Shown in pieces: positions 23,587 through 35,875 of a stretch of DNA of 64,000 nt. The number at the start of each line of letters is the position of its first letter. Positions within the stretch are counted from its first letter, which is position 1. The notes under the pieces were generated by a model, which saw only the letters and a list, made by a program, of their open reading frames with translations, did no database searches and was not told where the DNA came from. Source of the DNA: Luzula sylvatica (Eukaryota > Streptophyta > Magnoliopsida > Poales > Juncaceae); the NCBI GenBank assembly GCA_946800325.1, contig OX326958.1:6396001-6460000 (forward strand), read 5' to 3'. A program made the position numbers and the translations under genes.

Positions 23587-24108
23587 TCTGCACAAAGAAA
23601 TTAAAGCATATCAATTGAATACCCTAGAAAAAGAAACACGAATATAATGATAATCGCATTAATAAGCATTTCTTCACGTAAAACTAACAATTACGAACAT
23701 AAATTAGGATAAATTGGAGGAAATAATGAACAATAAACTTCAATTCATGAACAATAAAACTAAAAGATCAAAGAGAAGAAATTACCTCAAAAAATAAATA
23801 GAATAGGCTTGAGATTGAAACGAAGATATTTCCTTATCTTTCCAATTATATCTCACTACCCTTTTGCATTACGAAATTGAGGCGAAAATACAGAGAAAGA
23901 CAAAAAGAAATTGCGGTCCGCAAAAATCGCGAGAATTAAATCTTTGTTTTTTGCTTGCTTTTCTACTGCCCTTATCGTCTCGAAAGAGAGTCCTTGGCCC
24001 TCTCAAGTTCTATCCAACGGGAGATGAACGTAATTGCAAACAGGAGTTCTCCAGTTAAAACTGGAGAGGATCTTAAGAAAAAAATTATTTAATCATTCAA
24101 TTTTTTTT
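23587..24108. other. Toc90-like 5' flank
   Basis: Likely contains the 5' UTR (a splice-like CTGCAC lies directly before the ATG) and the promoter. No further ORF supported. Confidence 0.45.
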
Positions 24109-24566
24109 AGGGATGTCAAACGGTTCAATTTATTCGGATACCGAACTGAACCAGTCGAATTCGGTTTAATCGGTTCGGTTTTTCGGTTTATTTGGTTCGG
24201 TTCGGTTCAAAAAATGATATTGTTCGATTTATTCGGTTTGGTTCGATTTTGATGTGATGAAAATCGATTAAACCGAACCGACCGAATAACATCTCATTTT
24301 CGTAATTTTTAATATAATAATGTTAAAATATAAAAAATATAATATAATTTTTTTTATAAAATAATATAATTATATTTTATAAAATGTATTTATATTTTTT
24401 GATAAATAAAATATTTTTTTTTTATTTTAAAGTTATAATGTTTTTTATTCGGTTCGGTTCTTAATCGGTTCGAAAATTAAGACGGTTCGGTTCGGTTTGA
24501 ATTTAGTTCGGATCGGTTTAAATTGGTTTGGTCTTATTCAACCGAACCGACCGAATGAACACTCCT
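24109..24566. mobile_element. MITE, AGGGATGTCAA-type (copy a), with CGGTTCGGTT motif arrays
   Basis: It starts AGGGATGTCAAACGG and ends GAATGAACACTCCT, imperfect inverted ends. Both subterminal regions carry CGGTTCGGTTT-like arrays, reading CCGAACCGA at the right end. The centre is AT-rich. Flanks AATTTTTTTT and AATTTTTCAT could be a 10-bp target duplication with two differences. Confidence 0.6.
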
Positions 24567-24699
24567 AATTTTTCATATTAAATGAACTGTCAAAAGCTGC
24601 TTAAAAAAATATTAAAAAAGTGATATTGAAAAAGAACTATGTTGAAATTACAATTCATACAAGTGAAAAAAATATTCTCTACAATTACCTTCCCGTAGA

Positions 24700-25940
24700 A
24701 AAATATTTAAACAAAATTCTGAAAATATCTACGTAGGGTCGTTTGATTTAAATATGAAAGTGGTCCTTTTTTTTCTGAGAAATATTTAATTGTTCAATTT
24801 AATAATTCACTAATATTTTATGTTGGAATTACGATATTAGCATGCTAATATTGAACAAAAAGCAAATGGATATATCAACCTCATTGCAATTGGATAGACC
24901 TAAAATGTGTAATTATTTTTTTTCGAGATTATCCTCTAATGTCTTATTAACCGGTAAATATTTTTTTGAACCGGTAAATATTGTAGTAGACAATTTGTCT
25001 AATACTTTCAAAAAGGAAATCTCTAAATGCATACATTATTTCTTTTCTTTTATATTTTACTCTTTTCGTTTATTTTTGCTTATTTGTTGAAGTAGATGGT
25101 TGAATTGAATGTATTAGCCTTTATTTATATTCCCAAATGACTAATTTTCAGTTTTATTTTATTTGCATGAACCAACTGCAAATGCTCATGAAACATTTGC
25201 TCCGTTAAATATATTATGCATGATCTCATTCATCACATAATAGCTACTTAGAGAAATCATATTTTCCCATGCCCTATATTATTATATAATTAGGTGTCAT
25301 TGTGTTAACGGTTGAATGATAATTCTTGGGCTTTTGAAATGCCGGAAGCAGGCCTGACAAGTTGTAAAAATACTTACAAACAAATTAACTTTTATTTGGT
25401 CTAAAAATACATGTCAACTCACTTTTATTTGGTTGAATGATATTCACATTCTTTTTAATTAAAGCAAAGTTTTACAAAACTGAAAATAAAAGAAACATGC
25501 TGCAAATAGAGGTGTTTATTCGGTCGGTTCGGTTCAAATCGAATCGAATAAGGTCAAACCGATTTAAATCAAACCGAACTAAACTCAAGCTGAACCGAAC
25601 CGTTTTAACTTTCGAACCGATTAAAAACCGAAACGAATAAACCAAACTCTTATTCGGTTTATTCGGTTGAACCGAATAAGAAATATTATAATTTCAAAAT
25701 TAAATTAAATTTATCAAAAGAATTATATTTTATTTATCAAAAAATATAAAAAAAAACCGAACCAATTAAACCGAATTCGACCGGTTCGGTTCGGTATCCG
25801 AATAAACCGAACCGTTTGAACACCCTTAGCTGCAAATAAACTAATAAAAATGAACTATTTGAAATTTGCAGCTCTTCCAAGAAATTAACTGTGATGAAAT
25901 CAGTGGCCGAAAAGTTGTAGGTTAAGTGATTCAAAATCAA
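24700..25940. repeat. Dispersed repeat family R, copy 1 (interrupted by a MITE)
   Basis: Long blocks match 50.6-51.3 kb, 57.2-58.3 kb and 58.5-60.3 kb, including TTGGAATTACGATATTAGC and AAATGCCGGAAGCAGGCC. This copy keeps a segment of about 130 bp (AACCGGTAAATATT twice) that the 50.6 and 57.2 kb copies lack. No coding capacity seen. Confidence 0.7.
25509..25828. mobile_element. MITE, same terminal type (copy b), inserted in repeat R copy 1
   Basis: It starts GAGGTGTTTATTCGG and ends TTTGAACACCCTTA. It is flanked by GCTGCAAATA on both sides (25499-25508, 25829-25838). The matching repeat at 58288 reads GCTGCAAATAAAC with no insert, giving the empty site. Internal arrays are CGGTTCGGTT / AACCGAACCG. 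Confidence 0.85.
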
Positions 25941-26332
25941 TTATATATTACACATTTGCACAAAATATTTGAACGAGTAAACAATATATTATATCATATG
26001 CGATTGTTATAGGACAATAAAGCGAATCAAGGCCTTGCGAGAAGTACAAACGAAAAATGTACCTACACTGGTACGAGACATCGAGATTTCTGATGAGAGG
26101 TAAAAATCAATTTCCCAAAATTGTAATTGGTCATGACTACTACAAAGTTAATGAATTTTTATACATTAACTTTTGATATGGATTTCAAATTTCAAATATC
26201 ATTTTGTTATTATTTTACATGTTAATTTTCATTTCAGAAGTAAATTCGGTGATGAATTATTTTGGTTGGGTAGTCCGGTCTAGAAGACCAGGTTCAGAAT
26301 TCTTTTTTATGAAGATCACAAACTGGACAGCG
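25940..26332. other. Spacer, possible exon-like remnant
   Basis: Between about 26011 and 26098 a frame reads RTIKRIKALREVQTKNVP after an AG acceptor-like site, but no connected exons with start or stop could be assembled. I leave it uncalled. Confidence 0.25.
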
Positions 26333-26342
26333 ACGTTGGTTT

Positions 26343-26962
26343 AGGGATGTCAATGGTGTGGATATTGCCCGAACCGACCCGAACCGTATCCGAAGAAATA
26401 TCCGGATTCGAAAAAAATATCCGGATCCGAGTGGATCCGGATATGGATCTGGTTGCTAATTTTAGGATCCGGAACCGGATTCGATATTCGATTTTGGTGC
26501 GGGGACCGGATCCGTATTCCGGATCCGGATACTCGGAACCAGATTCGAGTATCCGGAACCGAATCCGAATACGCATATTATATATTATTTTTATGTATTA
26601 TATTTGACATTAGTTGAAAAATCATATATAAATTAATGATTAATGATTTGTGAGTGATTTAAACTCAAAATCGTAAATTTACATTTAAATATAATCATAT
26701 TTATCGTTCATGTCACAAATTATATATATTTATAGTTAAAAAGTAAGTTATGTTATGATAACATAATATCCGTTTTAATATCCGAAAGAGAACCGTATCC
26801 GTATCCGTATCCGAAAATATCCGAACCGTATCCATATCCGTTTATTATCCGAACCGTATCCGGATCCGGGTAATTCCGTATCCGGATCCGTATCCAAAAA
26901 AAAATATGGATATGGATCTGGTATAACCACTATCCGAACCGGATCCGAACGTTGACACCCCT
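26343..26962. mobile_element. MITE, same terminal type (copy c), with GGATCCG/TATCCG motif arrays
   Basis: It starts AGGGATGTCAATGG and ends CGTTGACACCCCT, a good inverted pair. It is flanked by a perfect 10-bp target duplication, ACGTTGGTTT (26333-26342 and 26963-26972). Internal arrays are CCGAACCGTATCCGGATCC-like. A 9-10 bp duplication fits Mutator-type elements. Confidence 0.85.
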
Positions 26963-29900
26963 ACGTTGGTTTCACTCGTTCCCAAGCCTTCCGCACAAAT
27001 TGAATGCTCCCGGTGCAATCATCATAAACCTCTGCATAGCCGCAGAGCTTATGTTCCGCTCATGTTCCGGGTGTAGCCATATATGTGTTCTTTCCAGCCC
27101 AAAGTATGTTGGTCTTTTCTTCACATTTTTGGGTTTAATTGTATTTAACAAGAGACCCATAAATAATTAATTATTCTAACATATAATTAACATCTCAATT
27201 AACAACTCCTACATAATTAATTATTCTCCATATTCACAAGAGTTAGTCTTATGTAATAGAATTACATTCAAACTCATGTGATTCCCATGAATTTATTGAC
27301 GGTAAATTAGACGACTTATGTGTACGACGTATAACCACATACATATCATGACAGATATAATAGATCCTAACATCAAATGTAAGGCATAATATTATTACTT
27401 TTCGCGCTGCTTGATGTCTCACATCGAGCCTTTGAAAATTTCTGTCATTCGACATTTTGATTTAACTCCTCCAAGGAGTTATATGTTGAAAACCATTTTC
27501 AACAATATGTCGATATATGTGCCATAACATAGAACGAGAAACTTCTTAGATCTATCCTATAGATCTTCACGCTTATTTCATAAGCGGTCTCGTCTAAATC
27601 CTTTGTCGTTACAAGAAATATAACGCAGCTCCCACTAACCTTCATGTGTACACAAAGTTTCCATTCGTTTCGACAATTTTATAACAGTTTATAACTTCGT
27701 CAAAAACGAATATTCCAATTCCGAGAAGCTTTCTCTAATCCATCATATGGATCTTTAAAGCGTGCATATCTTATCCCCGATTCTTATGAATCGACAAAAC
27801 CGTAAGGTTGTGTCAAGTACACATCCTTTCATAAAATTTCTGTCAAGAAATTCAGTTTTGACATTCATTTTGCCACATCACATATTCATAATACGCGACC
27901 ATGGCAAGCAGAATTTCGAGAATGTGAAAGCATGGCAACAAGCGAAAACGTTTCTTCATAGTCCGACTATGAATTGCATGAAACTTTTCGCAAAAAGCCT
28001 CGCTTTACATATATGCGTATTCCTATCCATGCCGGTTCTTCATCTTGAAAAACTCACTCACATTTCACGGGTCTAACCCAGAAAGTAATGAAATCGAGTT
28101 CTAAACTTGATAATTTACATGGATCGAATCTCAGATTTCATGACACCATGTCATGTGGAATCAACTTTTCATAGCATCCTTGTAGGATATCGAATCATCA
28201 TATGATTTCGATCTATCATCATTAGCCATGATAAATCCGTATTTACCGGCTTATGATATAGCCTACTAAATCTACGAAAAATTCCTTTGTGTGTTCGACT
28301 TGCGTTCATCAATTCTTGATGAAGCCATGTCAACTTTCATCGGTACAATGTTCATTTTCAGATCTCGAACTCTTTCGAGATTTATTCTACTCCCACTAGC
28401 CCGCATAGAGATAAATGGCACCAAGTTCCAAACTTGTGCGCATCTAGTCCTCCTCCAAGAAGGCATCTCTTCGAGCCACGAAAATCTCATTTTCGTTGGG
28501 ACGTTAGAACTAATACCCTTTAGTTTCCTTAAGGATAAACGAACAATTTCCAGATTTGGGATTGAGTTTAACCGAAACAAATTTCGAAATACACTCACAT
28601 CCTCAAATCTGTACAAGTGACAACTTCGGAACCATTCCGATCCATATCTCATATGGCGTCTTTTGTACCGATTAGAAGGTTTATGGTCCATATCTTATAT
28701 GCAACCATTCATTAGTGCCGCTGTCTCAAGGGCGTATCCCCAAAACATTTTTGAGAGATCCTATTGACTTATCATTTATCGAACCATGTCCAACATGCGT
28801 TCATTTCCTCTTTTCGGACACATCTCAATGTTCCGAATAAAGGCAATCGTGAAACTATTCCACAATCATAAATGATCATCAATATTCATAACTCAAATAT
28901 CGCCTCTTCGATCCTATCGAAAGGTTTAGCTCAAATACTTGCCTTCTCGATCCTATCGAAAAGCTTTGATTTTCTTGCTTAGTTGATTTCGTATTTCGTT
29001 TTTGAAACTCTTTGAACCTTTCAAAAGTCTCCATTTCGGCACGCATTAAATAAATATTTTCATATCTACTTTGACCGTCCATAAACGTAACAAAATACCG
29101 ATAGCCTCCTCTTGCCTCGGAACTTATCGGAACATTACATCTAAATGTAATTTCCAATAATTCGTTGGATCTTTCTCCAACCTTTGGAGAATGATGCCAT
29201 TGTCGTCTTGCCTAATAAATAAGTATCGCATTAATCAATCGAATCTAATTCGGATGATTCTAGCAATCCATCACATGGAATCTAGATACGCGAGTCTTGT
29301 TTATATAGCTAAAACGGCAATGCCAAAGGAAGCAATCAACTTCTAGGTTTAATCCTCCTCGGATTTCACCATTCTTTGAGTCATTAGTTTGGACAACTCT
29401 TTGTCCGAACTCTCCATTTTGGAAAACATTTTCCAAAATACCCTTAGACATACATTTCTTTCGATCCCGCTTTTGAATTACAAGGACATCCATGCATCTT
29501 TATGCTTTGGATTCCCCAGAAACTCTAAGTATCTCCTATTCAAATTTCCATCGCATCAAATGCAATTTCGGGATCGACTTATCTATCGAATGCATATGAT
29601 ATTCGGTCACGAAGATCAAATCTCGTACCATCAACACACGAGTGTTAATCAAAGACCCATAAGGCGTCTCAAAATTAACCTACTCTTTGAGCCGCATTGA
29701 GTCATTCAACGCGCTCTAGCTCTTGAAACTATTTCTTGAGCGTTGTGTTTTACTTTCATATACACCCGAATTCTCAAACAATTTTGAGAAATTTGCGTCT
29801 ATACATGCCACCACAAGGCACGTAATATTGTTCGATTCCTTCTTAAGTTTATCGAATCCGGCTTTCTCTAAAGCCAAAGCCTCGAGCCCCGAATCTACCA

Positions 29901-30422
29901 TTTCCGTGTCCAACACGTTCCTTTAAGTCTAAGAACTATTCTTTGACTATCAAGGTTAATAACGGTAATTCCGGCCCAAAAGCCATCTATCATATCGATC
30001 TAATCGATATATTTGGTGTTGCTTGAAAACATAATTCTAAACGGATGATGAAGATTAACTCCTAACCGTGCGTACTTAATCTATATGCTTATATGATGAA
30101 TATATGAATGTGTTATTTTTATCGAATCGATAACCCTCATACCGATACGGGACTCCAAGTCCATAACACTCAAGACCCATATTTTACGATCCTCCCATAA
30201 GTGACTATGGCCGACAAATGAGATCTCGATATTTTAGGTAGGATTATATCCAATCGCATCCAATGCGATTCTTGAACCGTTATAAGATTTCGGTGATGAA
30301 TCGTATCCAATACAATCCCAGTTCCGTGTGTGCATCCTATCTATGCCCCGAACTCCAATCGGATTGGCTTGGACGGTTAAGTCACAACCATATCCATCGT
30401 ATCGTTCAATTGAACTACTCAC

Positions 30423-30527
30423 GTGCCCGACTATGGCCTGAAACCACGTGAATCCCCAATTAACGCTTACCACCCGCACCAATATATACAATAGTACGTG
30501 CCCGACTATGGCCTGAAACCACGCACT
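30423..30527. repeat. Two copies of a 28-bp block
   Basis: ACGTGCCCGACTATGGCC followed by TGAAACCACG occurs at about 30421 and again at about 30496, inside the copia 5' internal region. Confidence 0.6.
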
Positions 30528-30816
30528 ATGTCATATCAATCTCGATGGTTGTGGATATGGAAGGCATTTCCATGACTTAAATATTATGAGGGATCATGCC
30601 ATTGCATGTTTCTAAATTCGTGACATAATCCAATTATATCACTATCACAAGATTTTCTATATGCATATGATTTTATTCGGGAGTCTAATTATTCTAAATA
30701 ATTATCTAATAATATGCTAGTATGATTGATGCCGATCAAATCGATATAAAGAACTCAAAATTCCAAGTTGTGTAGCCAAAGTTATCACGAAAACAAAATC
30801 AGCAACCAGAAACCAG

Positions 30817-31352
30817 TCCGTTGTAACGCAACATAGTCCGTTACAACGGACCTCCAGTATACTTGGCACTCCGTTACAACGGAAGTCCAGTCCGTTACAA
30901 CGCTATTTATTTCGGAGTTTGGCCAAATTTTGCCAGAAACATGTCCGTTACAACGCAACATAGGTCCGTTACAACGCTATTTTCTGCAAACCTTCGTCCA
31001 AATTTCCAGAGACCAGTCCGTTACAACGCAACATACAGTCCGTTGCAACGGACCAACTGCGTAGAGCTCCGTTACAACGGACCCAGTCCGTTACAACGGA
31101 CTCCAATAGACACCCTTGGCATCCCCGCAACCTCGTATCAGATACAAGGTCCGTTACAACGGACTCCAAGTCCGTTACAACGGAATAAGCAGTTTTCACG
31201 GTCCTCCTCACACCCCCGCATCCTATACAGGGTCCGTTGCAACGGACTCCAAGTCCGTTACAACGGAATATGTGTTTTTTTCGAAAAATTCTCAATTTCC
31301 TGTATCTGCTACAGTGTCCGTTGCGACGGACTGAGCAGTCCGTTATAACGAC
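30817..31352. repeat. 16 copies of near-palindromic TCCGTTACAACGGA motif
   Basis: I count 16 occurrences of TCCGTT(A/G)(C/T)(A/G)ACG in about 535 bp, ten of them continuing to the full TCCGTTRYRACGGA. Each full unit is self-complementary (TCCGTT with AACGGA). Spacing varies from about 10 to 60 bp, so this is not a simple tandem array. It lies in the copia leader, about 250-780 bp inside the primer binding site. Confidence 0.85.
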
Positions 31353-31593
31353 TATGCGATTTTTGAACTGCTGTTTTCGCTCGTTTCCAAAACGATCAAT
31401 CATGAAACCTTTTCACGATTATTCCTAGATACTCTCAATCAACTATTGATCGATCTCTAGCGAATTTCACTTGTGATTTTAATGGAATTTGACATTCTAA
31501 ATATATAACATCATGCAAACGGGTACGAACTTTGATAACCCGTGCGTATATCTAATATACGACTATGATTCGACCCTCGAATCGATGGCGATC

Positions 31594-31605
31594 GCTCTGA
31601 TACCA
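31594..31605 (-). promoter_or_regulatory. Primer binding site for initiator tRNA-Met (copia element)
   Basis: The minus strand reads TGGTATCAGAGC one base inside the LTR end at 31607. Confidence 0.85.
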
Positions 31606-31606
31606 C

Positions 31607-32614
31607 TGAAGGGGAATATCCTCGACCCCGGGCCCGCGCAGCGGAATGAAGGCCCGGTCCGATTCCCCGATTCCCGAGATCACGCCATGACTTCGAGGGT
31701 ACGATGCGAATAGAAGGATAGATCTATACCAGCGTGAAATTGATCACGCACGAAGGGTTGATCGCCGCCTTCTATCTCCTGTCACGTTGGTGACAATCCG
31801 CGCGTCCCATACCACGCGTCTTTCACCGTTCGTTGACCGTCTTCTCACTCCTTGAGTCGATCACAATCCAAGAGCCACAATTGTCGCTCCTCTACTTGTA
31901 TCCACCGTGAGTCGCAAGACGTCGGTCGCGGATGCACCTGCCTAGACGATGCACCGGCGAACTTGCTCGATCTAATCGATTCTCTATTACTCGAGAAACT
32001 CCTTTCTCGATTTCTCTCTCTTCGCACCCTTTCACTCACTAAAGATCAAATCTGAATTTGCTCTTTTTCTTGTGTATATTGGGCAGAATAATCAATTGCT
32101 TAGAATGATTCAACTGATTTCCATAGTGAAGATGAGAGAGAAAATCCTATTTATACCTAAATAGGATAAGGATTAGCCAAAAGGCATGTATATCCAATAT
32201 ACATCCTTTCACACAGAAAACTGTATGAACCTGTTCAGTATTCTGTCCAGACGAAATTGATAAATTTCTCTGACAGAAAATCAACCAACACGAAAGTTGT
32301 AGCTAATCTTATTATCTACACAACCCAATTTGGCCCAGCCCAATTGGAGTTCGTATACAAAAGTTATGACTGTTTTACTAACTGTATGTCATACTGTTGC
32401 ACCCTTTCGGTATTTCACAGAAACGACACTTATACTTCGTTCATATGAAATATATTTCTATATGAAGGTTGTAGATAATCTCATTATCTATCTAACCCAA
32501 TTTGAACCATTCTAATTGGATTTTCCCACTGAAAGTTATGGCCACGAATGTACGACTACATTCGTTTATCCTTGTGTACACTTTTACGGTTGATCCGAAA
32601 CTGTATTTCTTTCA
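31607..32614 (-). mobile_element. Copia 5' LTR, minus orientation (1008 bp)
   Basis: On the minus strand it begins TGAAAGAAATACAG and ends TATTCCCCTTCA, then the primer binding site. It is strongly similar to the LTR at 540-1516. A TATAAATAGG promoter-like block lies near 32160 in transcript orientation. Confidence 0.8.
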
Positions 32615-32619
32615 TCTTA

Positions 32620-33285
32620 TGGCTTATTGATTTCACAATTAACGATTAAGGTTTATATCTGAAGGGTAATTAATGACTAATTGATGCTTATATCTGAAAG
32701 GTAACAGAGAAATTCGCTCTGTCCACTTTGTCCACTTCTCCTTCTTACTGCAAATTAGTATTCAATTTTGCTATATATTTGCTTTTAGTTACTTTGTTAA
32801 TTTTGTATTCGAAATAATCACTCACTGCAATTTAGATGTAGAGGAATCAAGAATTCAACTCTAAATGGAGCCTAGAAGCCAAGATCAATCACTGCTCCAA
32901 CTTGGATCGATGTATTGCTCTAATTTTTATTTATTGTTATGTATCCATCACTGATCCAACTTGTGTAAATTCTGAAGGCAAATGGATAATCAAAATGTTT
33001 TATGTTTCAAGTTTGTAATTTGTTGTTTTGTGTTGATATCATGTTTATAGAAAAAATGGGTGTAATTTTGTTGTTTCGTGTTGCATAGAAATAAAGATTT
33101 TTCGATTTGCTATTATTCTTGTTATATTTCAATTAAGAGTGTTAACAAATCTTGATTAAGTGTAATTTGTATTTTATGATGTATGATTTTTTGATATAAT
33201 TGTAATTTTATATTTTCTCTAACAAATATAATCATATTTTAAATTACTTCAATTATTTTTCATGTTCATATAAGCAAAATTCCAA
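32620..33285. other. Spacer, AT-rich
   Basis: No coding signal or recognised element. Confidence 0.45.
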
Positions 33286-33295
33286 AATATTTTAA

Positions 33296-33444
33296 GAACC
33301 AAACGAAGAATTATATTTTCCAGCATCTTATAATTCGGACATCCAAACAAACCGTGGAATTATTAATTCCAGAACTTTTTACTCCTCCACCTTATAATCC
33401 AATTCCACTCTACTAATTCCACTCTACTAATTCCACCTTAATGG
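33296..33444. mobile_element. Fragment of Tourist-like element (right subterminal part)
   Basis: About 130 bp closely matches the right end of the 14.3-16.0 kb element (GGACATCCAAACAAAC, CCTCCACCTTATAATCC). The terminal GCCAAACGG... part is missing. Confidence 0.65.
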
Positions 33445-33449
33445 ATTTT

Positions 33450-34900
33450 AGGGTAAAGAGTTTGGATATTGTTTATCAAAGGGTATTTTAGTCAATAAAA
33501 TTAAAATGTACAAATTAATTAATTAAATTTATTGTAAATTTGAAGATTTGGATAAATTTGATATTTTATAGATTTAGTGAGGATAAATTAGATACTAATT
33601 ATACTTAGTAAGGATAAATATGATATTATGAACTTAGGAGGGATAAATATGTAATTTATGAATTTAGTAGGGATATAGGAAAAATTTTCCCTTGATGGTT
33701 TAACCATAAACCAGTGAGTTTGTGGTCATTTATTTGATGAAATTATACTCATCGAATTAGATTATACTTTGTGTAAATCTAACATTAGCAATGGTTAAGG
33801 ATTTTATTTTTATTTTTGAATGAGATTTCAGTTGTATTTTATTTTTATTTTGTTATGAATTTTATTAAATGGTTATTTAATTTAATAATTAATAGTAATT
33901 GCCAAAGAGCCTCATTGCGGCAAATATTAAATCTTTCGTGTTGAAAAGCTGATATGACCTTCATTGATAAATGATAGACATGCATTCATGTATAAAATAA
34001 CATTAAATAAAGTTTGCGAGACCCAAATGCATGCATAAAAAAGACCACTTCTCCTGCAATTTCAATTAATCATTTCAAAATGTGATAATTTATTTCAATT
34101 TAGTAACAGTTAAATTAAATACAAATGATGCACACATGCTTTGAATTACACAAACATTTACCATTCCTTTATCCTAATCCAAGCTCTCTTAATTGACGGA
34201 AACTAAACCTCAGATAAAGCAGGTCGACAAACCTCACCATTTTAAACTTGAACAAAATTTGAATATTTTGTGAGTTTGCTAAATTAAAATTCTTAGAAAA
34301 TAAAAAATAACTTGGATGACACTAGCACATTTTAAAACTCGAAGAACAACATTGTAAATCAACATATTTTTTTTGGCAAAAAAATAGCAAAATTTGTTAA
34401 GGTAAATTGTCTTGTTGATTGAAATATCTAAATATCATTGTACATTCTCTCAACAAACTGAATAGGACAAAAATCATGAACAGACTAGAAATCACAAAAT
34501 TTAGTTCACAAATGACAAAATCAAAATATTATAAGTAATTGATATACAATAATACAATCAAGATTTATCAAGAAAAATTTATGAATCAAATATACAAAAA
34601 TATACTATGAAAAATGAATGTGCTACCTCTCAGTAATATACATTGAAAGGCGAAAAAACAACTCAAAATCATAATTAGTACCGTTTTAGGACAATAATGA
34701 GATCGAATGATGAAAGAAGAAAAAAGAAACAAATATGTTTTACAGTGATCAAAATTGCCTAAGGACTAAAATGGCTTAAAGATTTGAACAGTGACAATAT
34801 AAATTTTAATCAATAGAAAAAATATTAGACAAAAAATGAACAATTTTTTTTAACCATTCAAATTTTAACCATTGATTAAACTATAATAAACGATTGTGAT
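33450..34900. other. AT-rich intergenic region
   Basis: It contains AGGGATAAATATGTAATTT-type degenerate repeats at 33470-33680. No ORF supported. Confidence 0.45.
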
Positions 34901-34903
34901 CAA

Positions 34904-35106
34904 CATACTTAATTAAGTACAAAATGTTTGATATTTAACGTTATCATTGGATTTATATTGAGAATTGTACATGATATGATATGTACAAATTTGTATGATC
35001 ATTATTAGAAAACACAAATCATCATAAAACACAAATTATAATTCCAATACAATTTCAATGTTGAAAAAACATTAAGCATCAAACATGTTGTACTTAATTA
35101 AGTATG
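34904..35106. mobile_element. Foldback (MITE-like) inverted repeat, 203 bp
   Basis: The left arm starts CATACTTAATTAAGTACAAA and the right arm ends TTGTACTTAATTAAGTATG. About 30 bp pair strongly, with weaker pairing further in. Target duplication not clear. Confidence 0.5.
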
Positions 35107-35870
35107 CCCATCTCCCTTCCTCTCTCTATATAATAATAATTTTCTAAAATATAATTACAAACATATTATACAAAATTATGTCAATGATTTCACAAAAATT
35201 CTCATTTATAAAATCACACAAAATTAAAAGCCCACAATAAAGGCCTGTCATTGGGCGGATATTTTGATTAAAAAGTGGGATAAGAATATTGTCTTGCATT
35301 ATTTGAGAAATTTATCTGGATAAGAATGCTTTATTTAATAGAATATTATTTACAAAGTAGTCCATGTAGTTTTTTCTTTGTAAATAGAGAAATCTCGGTG
35401 TTTCTTCATTTATTTATGTTAGTGAAACTTGAACTCACAATCTATCAAAACATGTAATTTCACTCACAAACTCACTCTACAAACTCACTCAAATACACAG
35501 GTACAATGCGTGAAAGTAGTAGTAATGGAACCACTCACAAACTCAAACTCTACTTTTGAAAGAAGTACTATACTGGTACATGTAATTTTTTTTGTTAACT
35601 TTTGGTATTTACATATTATAATGGTACTACCATATTACCCCTCACAATAAGAAATTTATGTCTTGTTACAAACAAATCCAAATCCAAATAAATTTGTATA
35701 CAAGTAATATGAAGAAGGGTCTTGTACAAATCCAAATAAAAATGATCATTATATAAATAGATTCAACATTATATAAGCCAAATTCTTCACTCATCTTATC
35801 AACACTATGCTCTCCAGTGGCAAGTGCGGGCCTATATTCGTCAAATCCATCATTCAGACAATGATAGCGG
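35107..35870. other. Spacer before the minisatellite
   Basis: AT-rich; nothing recognised. Repeated ACTCACAAACTCA-like pieces occur near 35440-35550. Confidence 0.4.
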
Positions 35871-35875
35871 GTCGG

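Larger units (their letters stand above)
27000..31593 (-). pseudogene. Decayed internal region (gag-pol) of a minus-strand Ty1/copia element
   Basis: On the minus strand, integrase remnants are visible at 29157-28879 (ARGGYRYFVTFMDGQSRYE and, after a frame change, YLSYEY). After frameshifts comes PNENEIFVARRDAFLEE near 28540-28480, the post-integrase block. Further down, reverse-transcriptase remnants resemble LLAMVAYYEYVMWQ (about 27910) and FDEVINCYKIVE (about 27700). Frames break repeatedly and no intact ORF remains. The lower boundary is unclear; nothing copia-like is readable below about 27.4 kb and no second LTR is seen, so the 3' end is probably lost. This is a host-genome transposon relic. 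Confidence 0.75.

Noticed and set aside
24842..25090. 82-codon ORF rich in Phe and Ser
   Set aside because: It lies in a non-coding dispersed repeat; the same region is disrupted in the other copies.
26011..26098. Exon-like stretch (RTIKRIKALREVQTKNVP)
   Set aside because: No in-phase neighbours, start or stop could be assembled, and the next candidate exon contains a stop.
30817..31352. Regular short repeats that might suggest a CRISPR array
   Set aside because: Spacing is irregular, the motif is only about 14 bp and palindromic, the context is a plant retrotransposon, and no cas genes exist here.
30863..31403. ORFs of 140-160 codons across the palindrome array on both strands
   Set aside because: Repeated residues come from the TCCGTTACAACGGA motif; no start context or family similarity.
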